NCBI GenBank assembly: GCA_000716465.1
Contig: JNWL01000013.1
Coordinates: 1 to 64,000 of the forward strand
Reading direction: 5' to 3'
Source of the DNA: Streptomyces bikiniensis
GTDB taxonomy: Bacteria > Actinomycetota > Actinomycetes > Streptomycetales > Streptomycetaceae
Length of the DNA stretch: 64,000 bases
Shown here: one piece after another, positions 1 through 8,656 of the stretch
Layout: each line of letters starts with the position of its first letter
Numbering within the stretch: position 1 is the first letter of the stretch
Program-made: the position numbers and the translations under genes
The notes under the pieces: model-generated
Databases searched by the model: none
What the model saw: only the letters and a program-made list of their open reading frames with translations
Told to the model about the DNA's origin: nothing

Positions 1-46
1 CCGCTTCCCCCACCCCTCCCACCGCCCCCACCGAGGAGCTCTCGGC

Positions 47-505
47 ATGACCGGATTCCTCTTCGAGCTGACGTTCTACCTCGCGGCGCCCGTCTGGTTC
101 CTGATGATCCTCGCGCCCCGGTGGCGGTTCACCGAGCGCATCGCGGCCTCACCGCTGACCGTCCTCCCCCTCCTGGTCCTCTGGGCGGTGTCGGCCGCCC
201 CGGTGCTGCCCGAGTTCTGGGCAGCGGTCGGCGCTCCGGACCTCGACGCCTTCCGGGACCTCGCGGCGCTCGCGAACGGCGCCGGCGCGATCTGGGCCCA
301 GGTCCTCGCCTGGGACCTGCTGCTCGGCCAGTGGATGTACCGGGAGGGCCGGCGCCTGTCCGTACCGCCCCTCCTGATGGGTCCTCTGCTCTTCCTGACG
401 ATCCTCCTCTCTCCCGTCGCCCTGCCGATCTTCCTGGTGGTCCGCGCCCTCTGGACCGCACGCGCACGGCACGGGGAACGCGACCCGGCCCCCGCACCGG
501 CGTGA
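47..505 (+). CDS. ABA4-like (DUF4281) family membrane protein
   Basis: 152-residue integral membrane protein with about four hydrophobic segments (near residues 5-24, 34-52, 80-98 and 108-132) and a short basic, Pro/Ala-rich tail. The N-terminal Phe-Leu-rich helix, the conserved 'WDLLLGQWMYREG' stretch and the overall length fit the ABA4-like family, named after the plant neoxanthin-synthesis protein; its bacterial role is unknown to me. The ATG at 47 has a GAGGAG ribosome site at 33-38. It is followed 66 bp later by the ADP-ribosylglycohydrolase gene on the same strand. Family assignment is from sequence pattern only. Confidence 0.8.
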   Translation: MTGFLFELTFYLAAPVWFLMILAPRWRFTERIAASPLTVLPLLVLWAVSAAPVLPEFWAAVGAPDLDAFRDLAALANGAGAIWAQVLAWDLLLGQWMYREGRRLSVPPLLMGPLLFLTILLSPVALPIFLVVRALWTARARHGERDPAPAPA

Positions 506-538
506 ACCGGCGGCTCCCCGCACCCTCCCCCGAGCCGT

Positions 539-556
539 GGGGAGTCCGAACTCCCC
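539..556. promoter_or_regulatory. Short perfect inverted repeat upstream of the ADP-ribosylglycohydrolase gene
   Basis: GGGGAGT and ACTCCCC (7 bp each) flank a 4-nt centre. The repeat lies just upstream of a possible -10 hexamer (560-565), so it could be an operator. It could also be a weak terminator for the preceding gene. Confidence 0.3.
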
Positions 557-559
557 GAC

Positions 560-565
560 TACGCT
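560..565 (+). promoter_or_regulatory. Candidate leaderless -10 hexamer TACGCT
   Basis: TACGCT lies 6 nt before the ATG at 572 and no Shine-Dalgarno is visible. This spacing would put transcription start at the start codon. No clear -35 is seen. Confidence 0.4.
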
Positions 566-571
566 GGCCCG

Positions 572-1501
572 ATGACGGACATCGACCGCGCCGTGGGCGC
601 AGTCCTGGGCTCCGCCGCGGGTGACGCCCTGGGCGCCCCCTTCGAGTTCGGCCTCCCCGGCGTCTTCCGGGAACGCTTCCCCGAGGGTGCCGGCGAGCTG
701 TGCGGAGGCGGCGGCTGGGACCCGGGCGAGGCGACGGACGACACCCAGATGGCCGTTCTGCTCGGGGAATCGCTCCTCGAACGGGGCGGCCTCGACCTGC
801 CGGACGTCTTCGACCGCTTCCGGCGCTGGGCGGTGGCCGACCCCAAGGACATCGGCCTCCAGACCGAACAGGTGCTCCTCGGCGGCGACCCGTGGGACCT
901 CGCCGCCGCCCGCCACTTCCAGGTCAACACGCACGCCGCCGGGAACGGTTCGCTCATGCGGGCCGCCACCTCCGCCGTGTACTTCGCGGGGCGGGGCCGC
1001 GCGGAGACCATGGACGCCGCCCGCCGCATCGCCGCCCTGACCCACGGCGACGGCGCGGCCTGGGAGGGTACGGCGGTCCTCCACGAACTGGTCCGGGTCG
1101 CCCTCCTCGGCGGGGACCCGCTCGCCGCCCTGCCCGCCGCCCTCACCGAAGTGGCCCCCGCCCACCGGGACCGGTGGGCGACGGTGCTCGCCCCGGACTG
1201 GCACCCGAACGACGCGACCGAGTTCAACGGCGCGGTCTGGCCCTGCCTCGGCTCGGCGGTGTGGGCGCTGCGCACCACCCGCTCCTTCGAGGAGGCGCTC
1301 GTCGCGGCGGTCGACCTGGGTGGCGACACCGACACGGTGGCGGCGGTGACCGGCACCCTGGCGGGCGCGGTGTACGGCGCCGTCGCCGTCCCCGCCCGCT
1401 GGCTGCCCGTCCTGCACGTCCCCCTTCCCGGCTTCGGCGGCCGCGTCCTGCGCGCCGACGACCTGCGGGACCTGGCGAGGGCCCTGGTCTCGGCCGGCTG
1501 A
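572..1501 (+). CDS. ADP-ribosylglycohydrolase family protein
   Basis: 309 residues of the DraG/ARH fold, which removes ADP-ribose from proteins or small molecules using two Mg2+ ions. The metal-site signatures are visible: 'GSAAGDALGAPFEFG' near the N-terminus, 'DDTQM' near residue 55 and 'GGDTDTVAA' near residue 250, with the expected Asp/Thr ligands. The substrate cannot be told from sequence. No Shine-Dalgarno precedes the ATG, whereas TACGCT sits 6 nt upstream, suggesting a leaderless mRNA. Convergent with the P450 gene; the 117 bp between the two stop codons is tandem repeat. Confidence 0.9.
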   Translation: MTDIDRAVGAVLGSAAGDALGAPFEFGLPGVFRERFPEGAGELCGGGGWDPGEATDDTQMAVLLGESLLERGGLDLPDVFDRFRRWAVADPKDIGLQTEQVLLGGDPWDLAAARHFQVNTHAAGNGSLMRAATSAVYFAGRGRAETMDAARRIAALTHGDGAAWEGTAVLHELVRVALLGGDPLAALPAALTEVAPAHRDRWATVLAPDWHPNDATEFNGAVWPCLGSAVWALRTTRSFEEALVAAVDLGGDTDTVAAVTGTLAGAVYGAVAVPARWLPVLHVPLPGFGGRVLRADDLRDLARALVSAG

Positions 1502-1618
1502 AGGCCCGAACCGGTCGCAGGCCCGGCCGTAGGCCCCATCACAGGCCCGGTCCCGGTCTCACTCCCGGTCCAGGCCCAGGTCCAGGCCCAGGTCCAGGTT
1601 CGGGTCCAGGTCCAGGTC
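1502..1618. repeat. Tandem repeats filling the convergent spacer
   Basis: From the left, AGGCCC-headed units recur at 1502, 1519, 1531 and 1543 (12-bp period). From the right, CCAGGT/CCAGGC hexamers run from about 1570 to 1615 and abut the P450 stop codon. No hairpin terminator is seen between these two convergent genes. Confidence 0.8.
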
Positions 1619-3055
1619 TCAGCCTCTGGCCCGGACCGTCGCCAGCACGTCGCGGTCCGGCTGGAGGGTGAGGCTGGGGACCGGGCGTATCCCGTCGGCG
1701 GTGACGTCCAGGTGGAAGCGGCGGGCGAGGACCGCGAGGACGAGGACCGCCTCGACGAGGGCGAAGCGGGTACCGAGGCACACGCGGGGACCGCCGCCGA
1801 ACGGGAACCAGGCGTACTCGGGTATCTCCTCCGTCCCCTCGGCCGGTCCGGCGCCCTTCCCCTCCTCCAGGTCTGCGGTCAGCCAGCGCTCGGGGCGGAA
1901 GGCCTCGGGGTCTCCGTACCAGCGGGGGTCCCGGTGGGTGACCCACTGGCTGGACCAGACACGGGTGCCGACGGGGACGGGGGTGCCTCCGACGGTGGCG
2001 CCCTCCTTCGCCAGGCCGGTGATGAGCCAGATGGTGGGGTAGAGCCGCAGGGTCTCCTTGACGACGGCCTGGGTGTAGGTGAGGGAGGCGTAGTCGTCGT
2101 ATCCCGGTTCGTGGTCGGCGAGGACCCGGTCGAGTTCTTCGGTGAGGGCGTCCCGGACCCGGGGGTCGCGGGAGAGCAGGTGCCAGGCCCAGACGAGGGT
2201 GGAGCTGGTGGTCTCGTGGCCCCCGATGTAGAGGGTGACCGTCTCGTCGCGGATCTCCCGGTCGGAGAGGCGGGCGCCGGTCTCGTCCCGGGCGGCGAGG
2301 AGCCGGCTGAGCAGGTCGGGGCGCTCGGTGTCGCCGTCGCGGTGGCGGGAGACGATCCGGGAGACCTCGGCGTCGATGACGGCCGTGGCGCGTTTGATGC
2401 GGGCGCGTCCGGGAGTGGGGACCCAGTCGGGCAGCAGGGCTCCGATGCCGCTGAACTCGGCGCCGATCTCCTTCTGCGCGACGTCCATCGCCCGGCCGAT
2501 GGACTCGGCGTCGGCGGCCGTGTCGACGCCGAAGATGGTGCGGACGGCGATGAGCTGGGTGAGGGCGGCCATCTCCCTCTTGACGTCGATCCGTTCTCCG
2601 TCGGTCCACCGGTCGGCGAGGTCGACGGCGCATTCGGTCATGGTCGCCGCGTAGGAGCGGACCTGCTTGGGGCGGACGGAGGGCTGGACGAGGGAGCGCT
2701 TGCGCCGCCAGTCGGCGCCCTTGGCGACGACGACGCCGTTGCCGAGGAGGGTGCGGAAGGCGATGCCGAGGTCGGGCTGGTCGAAGGTGCGCTCGACCTC
2801 GGTGAGGAGTTCGCCGATGTTGTCGGGGTGGGCGATGAAGAGGGCGTGGCTGCGGCCGAAGCGCCAGCGGACGAAGTCCCCGCGGTCCCTGAGCTGTTCG
2901 AAGAAGGCGAGGGGGTCCTTGCCGAAGGCGGGCAGGTTGCCGAGGAGGGGCACGCCCCGTGGTCCTTCCACGAAGGCCGCCGGCTTCTGGGCCGAAGTCC
3001 CCGTCGGTCGTTCTCCGTCGCGCGCCCGGGCATCCGGACCTGTGTGTACGGCCAT
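1619..3055 (-). CDS. Cytochrome P450
   Basis: 478-residue haem monooxygenase. Helix I 'GGHETTSSTL', the ExxR motif in 'KETLRLYP' and the haem loop 'FPFGGGPRVCLG' with its Cys ligand are all present. The N-terminal 'PRGVPLLGNL' and the length are of the membrane-enzyme-like (CYP4/CYP110-like) branch rather than the ~400-residue soluble Streptomyces P450s, but no hydrophobic anchor is seen. The ATG at 3055 is chosen because GGGGAGGGGAAG lies directly upstream; in-frame codons further upstream lack a ribosome site. No ferredoxin or reductase gene is adjacent. The substrate is unknown, and no biosynthetic cluster surrounds it. Confidence 0.93.
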   Translation of the reverse strand: MAVHTGPDARARDGERPTGTSAQKPAAFVEGPRGVPLLGNLPAFGKDPLAFFEQLRDRGDFVRWRFGRSHALFIAHPDNIGELLTEVERTFDQPDLGIAFRTLLGNGVVVAKGADWRRKRSLVQPSVRPKQVRSYAATMTECAVDLADRWTDGERIDVKREMAALTQLIAVRTIFGVDTAADAESIGRAMDVAQKEIGAEFSGIGALLPDWVPTPGRARIKRATAVIDAEVSRIVSRHRDGDTERPDLLSRLLAARDETGARLSDREIRDETVTLYIGGHETTSSTLVWAWHLLSRDPRVRDALTEELDRVLADHEPGYDDYASLTYTQAVVKETLRLYPTIWLITGLAKEGATVGGTPVPVGTRVWSSQWVTHRDPRWYGDPEAFRPERWLTADLEEGKGAGPAEGTEEIPEYAWFPFGGGPRVCLGTRFALVEAVLVLAVLARRFHLDVTADGIRPVPSLTLQPDRDVLATVRARG

Positions 3056-3083
3056 CCGCTTCCCCTCCCCAACTGCCCTTCCC

Positions 3084-3101
3084 TGCATGTGAGTCCATGC
3101 A
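3084..3101. promoter_or_regulatory. Inverted repeat TGCATG-N6-CATGCA upstream of the P450 gene
   Basis: A perfect 6-bp dyad with a 6-nt centre, about 29 bp upstream of the P450 start codon. Its position suits an operator or 5'-leader element. No regulator gene adjoins it. Confidence 0.35.
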
Positions 3102-3216
3102 AGCGGAAGGGTCGGGCTCCGCGCCACCCCTGTGGACGACGGCCTGTGGACAACGGCGGTGAGAACACGACGGAGGCCGGGGCCCGTGGCATGATCGCCA
3201 TGGGCTCCGGCCGGAA

Positions 3217-3234
3217 CTCACCCGATGGGGTGAG
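3217..3234 (-). terminator. Possible short hairpin after helY
   Basis: CTCACCC and GGGTGAG form a 7-bp stem with a 4-nt loop, 6 bp past the helY stop codon. There is no T-tract. Confidence 0.4.
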
Positions 3235-3239
3235 GGCGG

Positions 3240-6068
3240 TCAGCCCACTGAGCTGTAGGCGACGACGCCCCGCAGCAGCGAGTCGACGGCCTTGCGGGCG
3301 TTCTTGGCGACGGTGCTGTTCTCCTTGGGAGCTGCGGCGGCGATCTGTCCGAGGACGTCGATCACCTGCTTGCACCAGCGGACGAAGTCTCCGGCGGGCA
3401 TCTCCGCCTCGCGGAGGACCTGGTCGAGGCTCTTGTCGGAGGCCCACTGGTAGGCCGCCCAGGCGAAGCCGAGGTCGGGCTCGCGCTGGCCCACGCCTTC
3501 CGCCTGGTTGATCCTGAACTCCTCTTCGAGGGCGTCGAGGCGTCCCCAGATCCGGACCATCTCGCCGAGTGCCGCCTTGGCGTTGCCGGTGGGCAGCTTG
3601 GGCGCGACGGCGTCGTCGGCCTGGCGGGACTCGTACACGAGGGCGGAGACGCAGGCGGCGAGTTCGGGCGGGGTGAGGCCTTCCCAGACGCGGTCGCGGA
3701 GGCATTCGCTGGCCAGCAGGTCGAGTTCGCCGTAGAGGCGGGCGAGCCGCTTGCCGTTGTCCGTGACCTCGTCGCCGCGCAGGTAGTCGAGTTCGGTGAG
3801 GAGCGCGACGATCCGGTCGAAGGTGCGGGCGATGGTGTTGGTGCGGCCCTCGATGCGCCGCTCCAGCTGCCGGGTGTCGCGCTGGAGGCGGTGGTAGCGC
3901 TCGGCCCAGCGGGCGTGGTCCTCGCGTTCGTCGCAGCCGTGGCAGGGGTGGGCGCGGAGGGCGGTGCGCAGCCGGGCGATCTCGCGGTCGTCGGCGGCGG
4001 CGGAGCGGTTCTTGCGGTGCCGCTCGGGGTTGATGTGGCCGGCCTTGCTGCGGAGTGCGGAGGCGAGGTCGCGGCGGGACTGCGGGGAGCGCGGGTTGAA
4101 GGACTTGGGGATCCTCATGCGCTCCAGTGCCTCGACCGGGACGGGGAAGTCGATGGAGGCGAGTCTCTTGACCTGCCGCTCGGCGGTGAGGACGAGCGGG
4201 CGGGGTCCGTCGTGGTGCTCGAAGCCGCGGTGTCCGTTGGTGCGGCCCGCGGGGATGCCGGGGTCGAGGACGAGGGCGAGTCCGGCGAACTTGCCGGTGG
4301 GGACGTGGATGACGTCGCCGGGCTTCAGCTTCTCCAGGGAGCTCGCCGCCTGGGCGCGGCGCTGGGCGGCGCCCTGCTTGGCCAGTTCCGTCTCGCGGTC
4401 CTTGAGTTCGCGGCGGAGCAGCGCGTACTCCTCGAAGTCCCCGAGGTGGCAGGTCATGCCCTCGCGGTAGCCTTCCAGGCCTTCTTCGTTCTTCTGGACC
4501 TGGCGGGAGATCCCGACGACGGAGCGGTCGGCCTGGAACTGCGCGAACGAGGTTTCGAGGAGTTCGCGGGACCGGTGCCGGCCGAACTGGTCGACGAGGT
4601 TGACCGCCATGTTGTACGAGGGCTTGAAGCTGGAGCGCAGCGGGTACGTGCGCGTGCCGGCGAGTCCGGCGAGGTGGCCGGGGTCGAGGCCGCGCTGCCA
4701 GAGGACGACGGCGTGTCCTTCGACGTCGATGCCGCGGCGTCCGGCACGGCCGGTGAGCTGGGTGTACTCGCCGGGGGTGATGTCGGCGTGCTGCTCGCCG
4801 TTCCACTTGACGAGCTTTTCGAGGACGACGGACCGCGCGGGCATGTTGATGCCGAGGGCGAGGGTCTCGGTGGCGAAGACGGCCTTGACGAGGCCGCGGA
4901 CGAACAGCTCCTCGACGACCTCCTTGAAGGTGGGGAGCATGCCCGCGTGGTGGGCGGCGATGCCCCGCTCCAGGGCTTCGAGCCACTCGTAGTAGCCGAG
5001 GACGTGGAGGTCTTCGGCGGGGATGGAGGCGGTGCGCTCCTCGACGATCTCGCGGACCCGTCGGCGGGCCTCGTCGTCGTTGAGGCGGAGTCCGGCGTGG
5101 AGGCACTGCTGGACGGCGGCCTCGCAGCCGGCGCGGCTGAAGATGAAGGTGATGGCGGGCAGCAGGCCCTCGGCGTCGAGGCGGTCGATGACCTCGGGCC
5201 GGCCGGGGGTCCAGATGCGGGAGCGCTGGCGGCGCTCGCGCTCGCGGTCGGCCTCGCGGACCATCTTGCCGCGCCGCCGGTCGCGCGGGTTGTACGTGCG
5301 CGTGTTCTCGGTGCGGGCGAGGCGGAGGAGGTCGGGGTTGACCTCGCGGCGGGAGGCGCCGCGGCCGCCGTGGTCGGTCTCCTCCTCGAAGAGGTCGTAC
5401 ATCCGGCGTCCGGCGAGGACGTGCTGCCAGAGCGGTACGGGGCGGCTCTCGGAGACGATGACCTCGGTGTCGCCGCGGACGGTGTCGAGCCAGTCGCCGA
5501 ACTCCTCGGCGTTGGAGACGGTCGCGGAGAGTGAGACGAGGGTGACGGATTCGGGGAGGTGGATGATCACTTCCTCCCAGACGGCACCGCGGAAGCGGTC
5601 CGAGAGGTAGTGCACCTCGTCCATGACGACGTATCCGAGGCCGGAGAGGGCCTGGGAGCCGGCGTAGAGCATGTTGCGGAGGACTTCGGTGGTCATGACG
5701 ACGATCGGCGCGTCGCCGTTGACGCTGTTGTCCCCGGTGAGCAGGCCGACCTTGTCGGCTCCGTACCGCTTGACGAGGTCGGCGTACTTCTGGTTCGACA
5801 GCGCCTTGATGGGGGTCGTGTAGAAGCACTTGCGGCCCTGGGTGAGGGCGAGGTGGACGGCGAACTCGCCGACGATGGTCTTGCCGGAGCCCGTGGGCGC
5901 GGCGACGAGTACCCCCTTGCCCGCTTCGAGGGCCTTGCACGCCTCGATCTGGAAGGGGTCCAGGTCGAAGTCGTACATCTCGCGGAAGGGGGCCAGCGCA
6001 GTGGCTCGCTCGGCGTTGCGGGCGAGGGCGGCCGCGTACGCCTCGGCTGGTGTGAGGTCCTCTGTCAT
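3240..6068 (-). CDS. helY: HelY-type DEAD/DEVH RNA helicase
   Basis: 942-residue Ski2/Mtr4-like superfamily 2 helicase. Walker A 'APTGSGKT' is near residues 57-64, the DEVH box 'MDEVHYLSD' near 150, 'SLSATVSN' motif III follows, and 'TGRAGRRGID' is motif VI. Long C-terminal helical regions and a Cys-containing 'HPCHGCDERED' stretch come after. The ATG at 6068 opens 'MTEDLTP', the start I expect for Streptomyces homologues; an in-frame GTG 24 nt upstream lacks a good ribosome site. It is the last gene of the leftward tat cluster, 91 bp after the lipid kinase. TAGGCT at 6079-6084 could give it its own promoter. Confidence 0.93.
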   Translation of the reverse strand: MTEDLTPAEAYAAALARNAERATALAPFREMYDFDLDPFQIEACKALEAGKGVLVAAPTGSGKTIVGEFAVHLALTQGRKCFYTTPIKALSNQKYADLVKRYGADKVGLLTGDNSVNGDAPIVVMTTEVLRNMLYAGSQALSGLGYVVMDEVHYLSDRFRGAVWEEVIIHLPESVTLVSLSATVSNAEEFGDWLDTVRGDTEVIVSESRPVPLWQHVLAGRRMYDLFEEETDHGGRGASRREVNPDLLRLARTENTRTYNPRDRRRGKMVREADRERERRQRSRIWTPGRPEVIDRLDAEGLLPAITFIFSRAGCEAAVQQCLHAGLRLNDDEARRRVREIVEERTASIPAEDLHVLGYYEWLEALERGIAAHHAGMLPTFKEVVEELFVRGLVKAVFATETLALGINMPARSVVLEKLVKWNGEQHADITPGEYTQLTGRAGRRGIDVEGHAVVLWQRGLDPGHLAGLAGTRTYPLRSSFKPSYNMAVNLVDQFGRHRSRELLETSFAQFQADRSVVGISRQVQKNEEGLEGYREGMTCHLGDFEEYALLRRELKDRETELAKQGAAQRRAQAASSLEKLKPGDVIHVPTGKFAGLALVLDPGIPAGRTNGHRGFEHHDGPRPLVLTAERQVKRLASIDFPVPVEALERMRIPKSFNPRSPQSRRDLASALRSKAGHINPERHRKNRSAAADDREIARLRTALRAHPCHGCDEREDHARWAERYHRLQRDTRQLERRIEGRTNTIARTFDRIVALLTELDYLRGDEVTDNGKRLARLYGELDLLASECLRDRVWEGLTPPELAACVSALVYESRQADDAVAPKLPTGNAKAALGEMVRIWGRLDALEEEFRINQAEGVGQREPDLGFAWAAYQWASDKSLDQVLREAEMPAGDFVRWCKQVIDVLGQIAAAAPKENSTVAKNARKAVDSLLRGVVAYSSVG

Positions 6069-6159
6069 CGTGTTGTCGAGCCTACCCGCCACCTCTGACA
6101 GTGACGCGATCTTTATCGCGGGACGTGGGGCGGCGGGGAGGGTGCCGGGGCGGCTGCGG

Positions 6160-7140
6160 TCAGGCGGGTCCGGGGGCGGCCGGGGCGAGGACGCGCAGGG
6201 CTCCGGGGACGCACTCCACGGCGAGGGGCAGCGGGCCGAGGGGCTCGCCGTCGGCGTAGCCGGTGGTGTCCGGGGCGTCGAGGGCGAGGGTGCGGGTGCG
6301 GTACGTGGTGACCTTGGGGTGGTCGAGGTGTGTGCCCTTGTAGACGCGGGGGAAGACCTTGATCAGGGTGGTGCGGTCGCAGTCCCCGACGACCGTGACG
6401 TCGAGGAGGCCGTCGTCGGTGCGGGCGTCGGCGCAGATCCGCATGCCGCCTCCGTAGGAGGTGCCGTTGCCGACGGCGACGAGGGTGGCGTCGACCTCCA
6501 CGATCCGTCCGCCGTCGAGGGTGAGGCGGTAGGGGACGGGGCGGAAGGCGGCGAGTTCGGCGAGGATCGCGAGGTCGTACTTGAAGCGTCCGGCGGGAAC
6601 GCGCATGCGGTTGCCGCGGTCGTTGACCCGGGAGTCGAAGCCGGACGCGAGGACGGTCGCGTACCAGCGGGTCCCGGCCTCCGGGATGGCGGTTCCTGCG
6701 GTGGTGGTTCCTGCGGCCGCGGCCCCTGCGGCTGTGCTCCCGCCCGTGACGCGGCCGAGGTCGACGGCCCGGCCGCCGGTGTCCTTCAGGGCCGCGGCGG
6801 CGGCGCGGGCCGCGGTGGCCGGGTCGCGGACGGGCAGGCCGAGGGTGCGGGCGAAGTCGTTGCCGGTGCCCGCGGCGACGATCCCGAGGGGGACGGAGGT
6901 TCCGGCGACGACCCGGAGGGCGAGGGAGACCATGCCGTCACCGCCGACGGCGACGAGGGCGCCGGTGCCGTCCGCGACGGCCTCGCGGGCGCGTCGCAGG
7001 GCGTCGGCGGCGTCGTGCCCGAGGACGGTGCGGACGGTGAGTCCGGCGTCCCGCAGGGCGTCGAGGGCGGGCCGGGCGGCCTGGGCGCCCCGGCCGCGGC
7101 CCGCGGTGGGGTTGACGAAGAGGGTGATGTCGCTGGTCAT
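6160..7140 (-). CDS. Diacylglycerol kinase-family lipid kinase
   Basis: 326 residues of the DAGK/sphingosine-kinase-like fold, which phosphorylates a membrane lipid with ATP. 'VNPTAGRGRG' and the nucleotide-binding 'GGDGM' (residues 66-70, where Thr is more usual than Met) are followed by 'AAGTGNDFARTLG'. Residues about 132-156 are a Gly/Ala/Thr-rich insertion encoded by 12-15 bp DNA repeats (about 6690-6745), probably a disordered loop. It lies 41 bp after tatC. The gap forms a strong hairpin whose arm contains the G-rich sequence just before the ATG. Confidence 0.9.
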   Translation of the reverse strand: MTSDITLFVNPTAGRGRGAQAARPALDALRDAGLTVRTVLGHDAADALRRAREAVADGTGALVAVGGDGMVSLALRVVAGTSVPLGIVAAGTGNDFARTLGLPVRDPATAARAAAAALKDTGGRAVDLGRVTGGSTAAGAAAAGTTTAGTAIPEAGTRWYATVLASGFDSRVNDRGNRMRVPAGRFKYDLAILAELAAFRPVPYRLTLDGGRIVEVDATLVAVGNGTSYGGGMRICADARTDDGLLDVTVVGDCDRTTLIKVFPRVYKGTHLDHPKVTTYRTRTLALDAPDTTGYADGEPLGPLPLAVECVPGALRVLAPAAPGPA

Positions 7141-7144
7141 CGGT

Positions 7145-7173
7145 GGTCCCCCCGGACGGAGTCTGGGGGGACC
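7145..7173 (-). promoter_or_regulatory. Intercistronic hairpin tatC / lipid kinase
   Basis: A 13-bp stem with one mismatch (arms 7145-7157 and 7161-7173) and a 3-nt loop. In the transcript the arm nearer the kinase gene contains GGGGGGACC, the only purine-rich ribosome-site candidate. The hairpin may therefore terminate, or mask initiation. Confidence 0.6.
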
Positions 7174-7181
7174 CTACAAGA

Positions 7182-8123
7182 TCAGGTGATGTCGTCGTAA
7201 CCGTTGAGGCGCCGGACGCCGCCGTGGTCCCCGGTGGCCTGCTCGGGCAGGGCGCGGGGGGCGTTCACGGGCTCGACGGCACCGACCGTCTCGGGGGTGA
7301 GGTCGAGCACGGAGGCCTCGTCGTCGTCGAGCCCGGCGTCGGGGTTGTTGCGCCTGCGCCGCCGGTCGTTGAGGAGGGAGAAGCCGACGGCCCCGAAGTA
7401 CAGGACGGTGATGGGCCCGGCGAGGGCGATCATGCCGACGGGGTCGGTGGTGGGGGTGATGACGGCGCCGAAGACGAAGACGCCCATGATCACGCCGCGC
7501 CACCAGCCGGCCATGCGGCGGCCGGTGAGGACACCGGTGAGGTTGAGCATCACCAGGACGAGCGGGAGCTCGAAGGCGAGGCCGAAGACGAGCACCATGC
7601 GCAGGGTGAAGTCGAGGACGTCGCCGAGCGAGAGGATGTTCGCGGAGCCCTCGGGCGTGAGGCTGATGAGGACCTTCACGCTGATGGGGAGGATGAGGTA
7701 CGCGAGGTAGGCGCCGGCGGCGAAGAGCGGCACGGCCGCGCCGACGAAGGCGTACGTGTACTTCTTCTCGTTCTTGTGCAGTCCGGGCGCGACGAAGGCC
7801 CACAGCTGGTACAGCCAGATCGGGCTGGCGACGACGAGGCCCGTCGTCAGCGACAGCTGGATCGTCGTGCTGAAGGGGGCCATCAGCGTGTTGAAGGAGA
7901 CGATCGCGCAGTTTCCGCCGTTGCTGGTGACGTCCGGCGCGCAGGTGGGCACCGACTTCGTCAGGAACTGCATCAGCTCCTCGCTGTACACGAGGGCGAC
8001 GATCGTCACCGCTGCGATGGCGAGGAGGCCCTTCGCCATGCGGTTGCGGAGTTCGCGGAGGTGCTCCACGAGGGGCATCCGGCCCTCGGGGTCCTTCTCC
8101 TGCTTGCGGGCAGACTTGAGCAA
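7182..8123 (-). CDS. tatC: Twin-arginine translocase subunit TatC
   Basis: 313 residues with six hydrophobic helices. TatC is the polytopic receptor that recognises twin-arginine signal peptides and exports folded proteins. The N-terminal cytosolic signature 'MPLVEHLRELRNR' and the conserved 'SPIWLYQLWAFVAPGL' are present. The C-terminus is long and polar, as in actinobacteria. The start is TTG at 8123, with GAGGA 6 nt upstream. It lies 59 bp after tatA on the same strand. No tatB is seen in the window. Confidence 0.95.
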   Translation of the reverse strand: MLKSARKQEKDPEGRMPLVEHLRELRNRMAKGLLAIAAVTIVALVYSEELMQFLTKSVPTCAPDVTSNGGNCAIVSFNTLMAPFSTTIQLSLTTGLVVASPIWLYQLWAFVAPGLHKNEKKYTYAFVGAAVPLFAAGAYLAYLILPISVKVLISLTPEGSANILSLGDVLDFTLRMVLVFGLAFELPLVLVMLNLTGVLTGRRMAGWWRGVIMGVFVFGAVITPTTDPVGMIALAGPITVLYFGAVGFSLLNDRRRRRNNPDAGLDDDEASVLDLTPETVGAVEPVNAPRALPEQATGDHGGVRRLNGYDDIT

Positions 8124-8182
8124 CCCACGTCCTCATCTCGTGCGGCAGCCGCCGCCCGGTGCGGCGGCCGCGGCGGACCGGG

Positions 8183-8473
8183 TCAGCGCTTGGTGGTGTC
8201 CGTGGGCTCGGTCACGGGACGCGCGCTGGTCACGTCGCCGGGAGCGGCCTGGATGGTGCGCGGGGCGGGCTGGTCCGGCGTTCCGGTTCCGGCGTGCGGC
8301 GGGTCGGCGGGCGCGCTCTGCTGGTCGTCGGACTTCATCGCCTTGGCCTCGCTCTTGAGGATGCGGGCCGACTTGCCGAGCGAGCGGGCCATGTCCGGGA
8401 GCTTCTTGGCGCCGAACAGCAGGATGATGACGACGAGAATGAGGATGATCTCGGTGGGGCCGAGCCTACCCAT
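8183..8473 (-). CDS. tatA: Twin-arginine translocase subunit TatA
   Basis: 96 residues: an N-terminal membrane helix ('TEIILILVVIILLFGAKKLP'), the hinge 'FGAKKLPDMARSLG', an amphipathic helix and a Pro/Ala-rich tail, the standard TatA layout. TatA oligomerises to form the passage for folded proteins. The ATG at 8473 follows GAAGAAGG at suitable spacing, so the in-frame ATG six codons upstream is not used here. Transcribed with tatC. Confidence 0.95.
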   Translation of the reverse strand: MGRLGPTEIILILVVIILLFGAKKLPDMARSLGKSARILKSEAKAMKSDDQQSAPADPPHAGTGTPDQPAPRTIQAAPGDVTSARPVTEPTDTTKR

Positions 8474-8656
8474 AGCTTTTACCTTCTTCACCGAGGCGAC
8501 ATGGTGTGCGTGCCCGGCGGGTCGGACAGGTGTCCGGCCACCGCGCTGTCTGCGATCGTAACCCGCAGGAGTAAACGGGGGGCAATGCCCGTGCGTACTC
8601 CCGATTGCGTCCCGCGCGCCTGGCCGGGGCCGCTTCCCGCAGCGTACGGCACAGGT

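Noticed and set aside
1619..3055. Part of a natural-product gene cluster (P450 plus ferredoxin)
   Set aside because: The P450 is flanked by housekeeping genes and the ferredoxin is 20 kb away; no scaffold-building enzyme is present.
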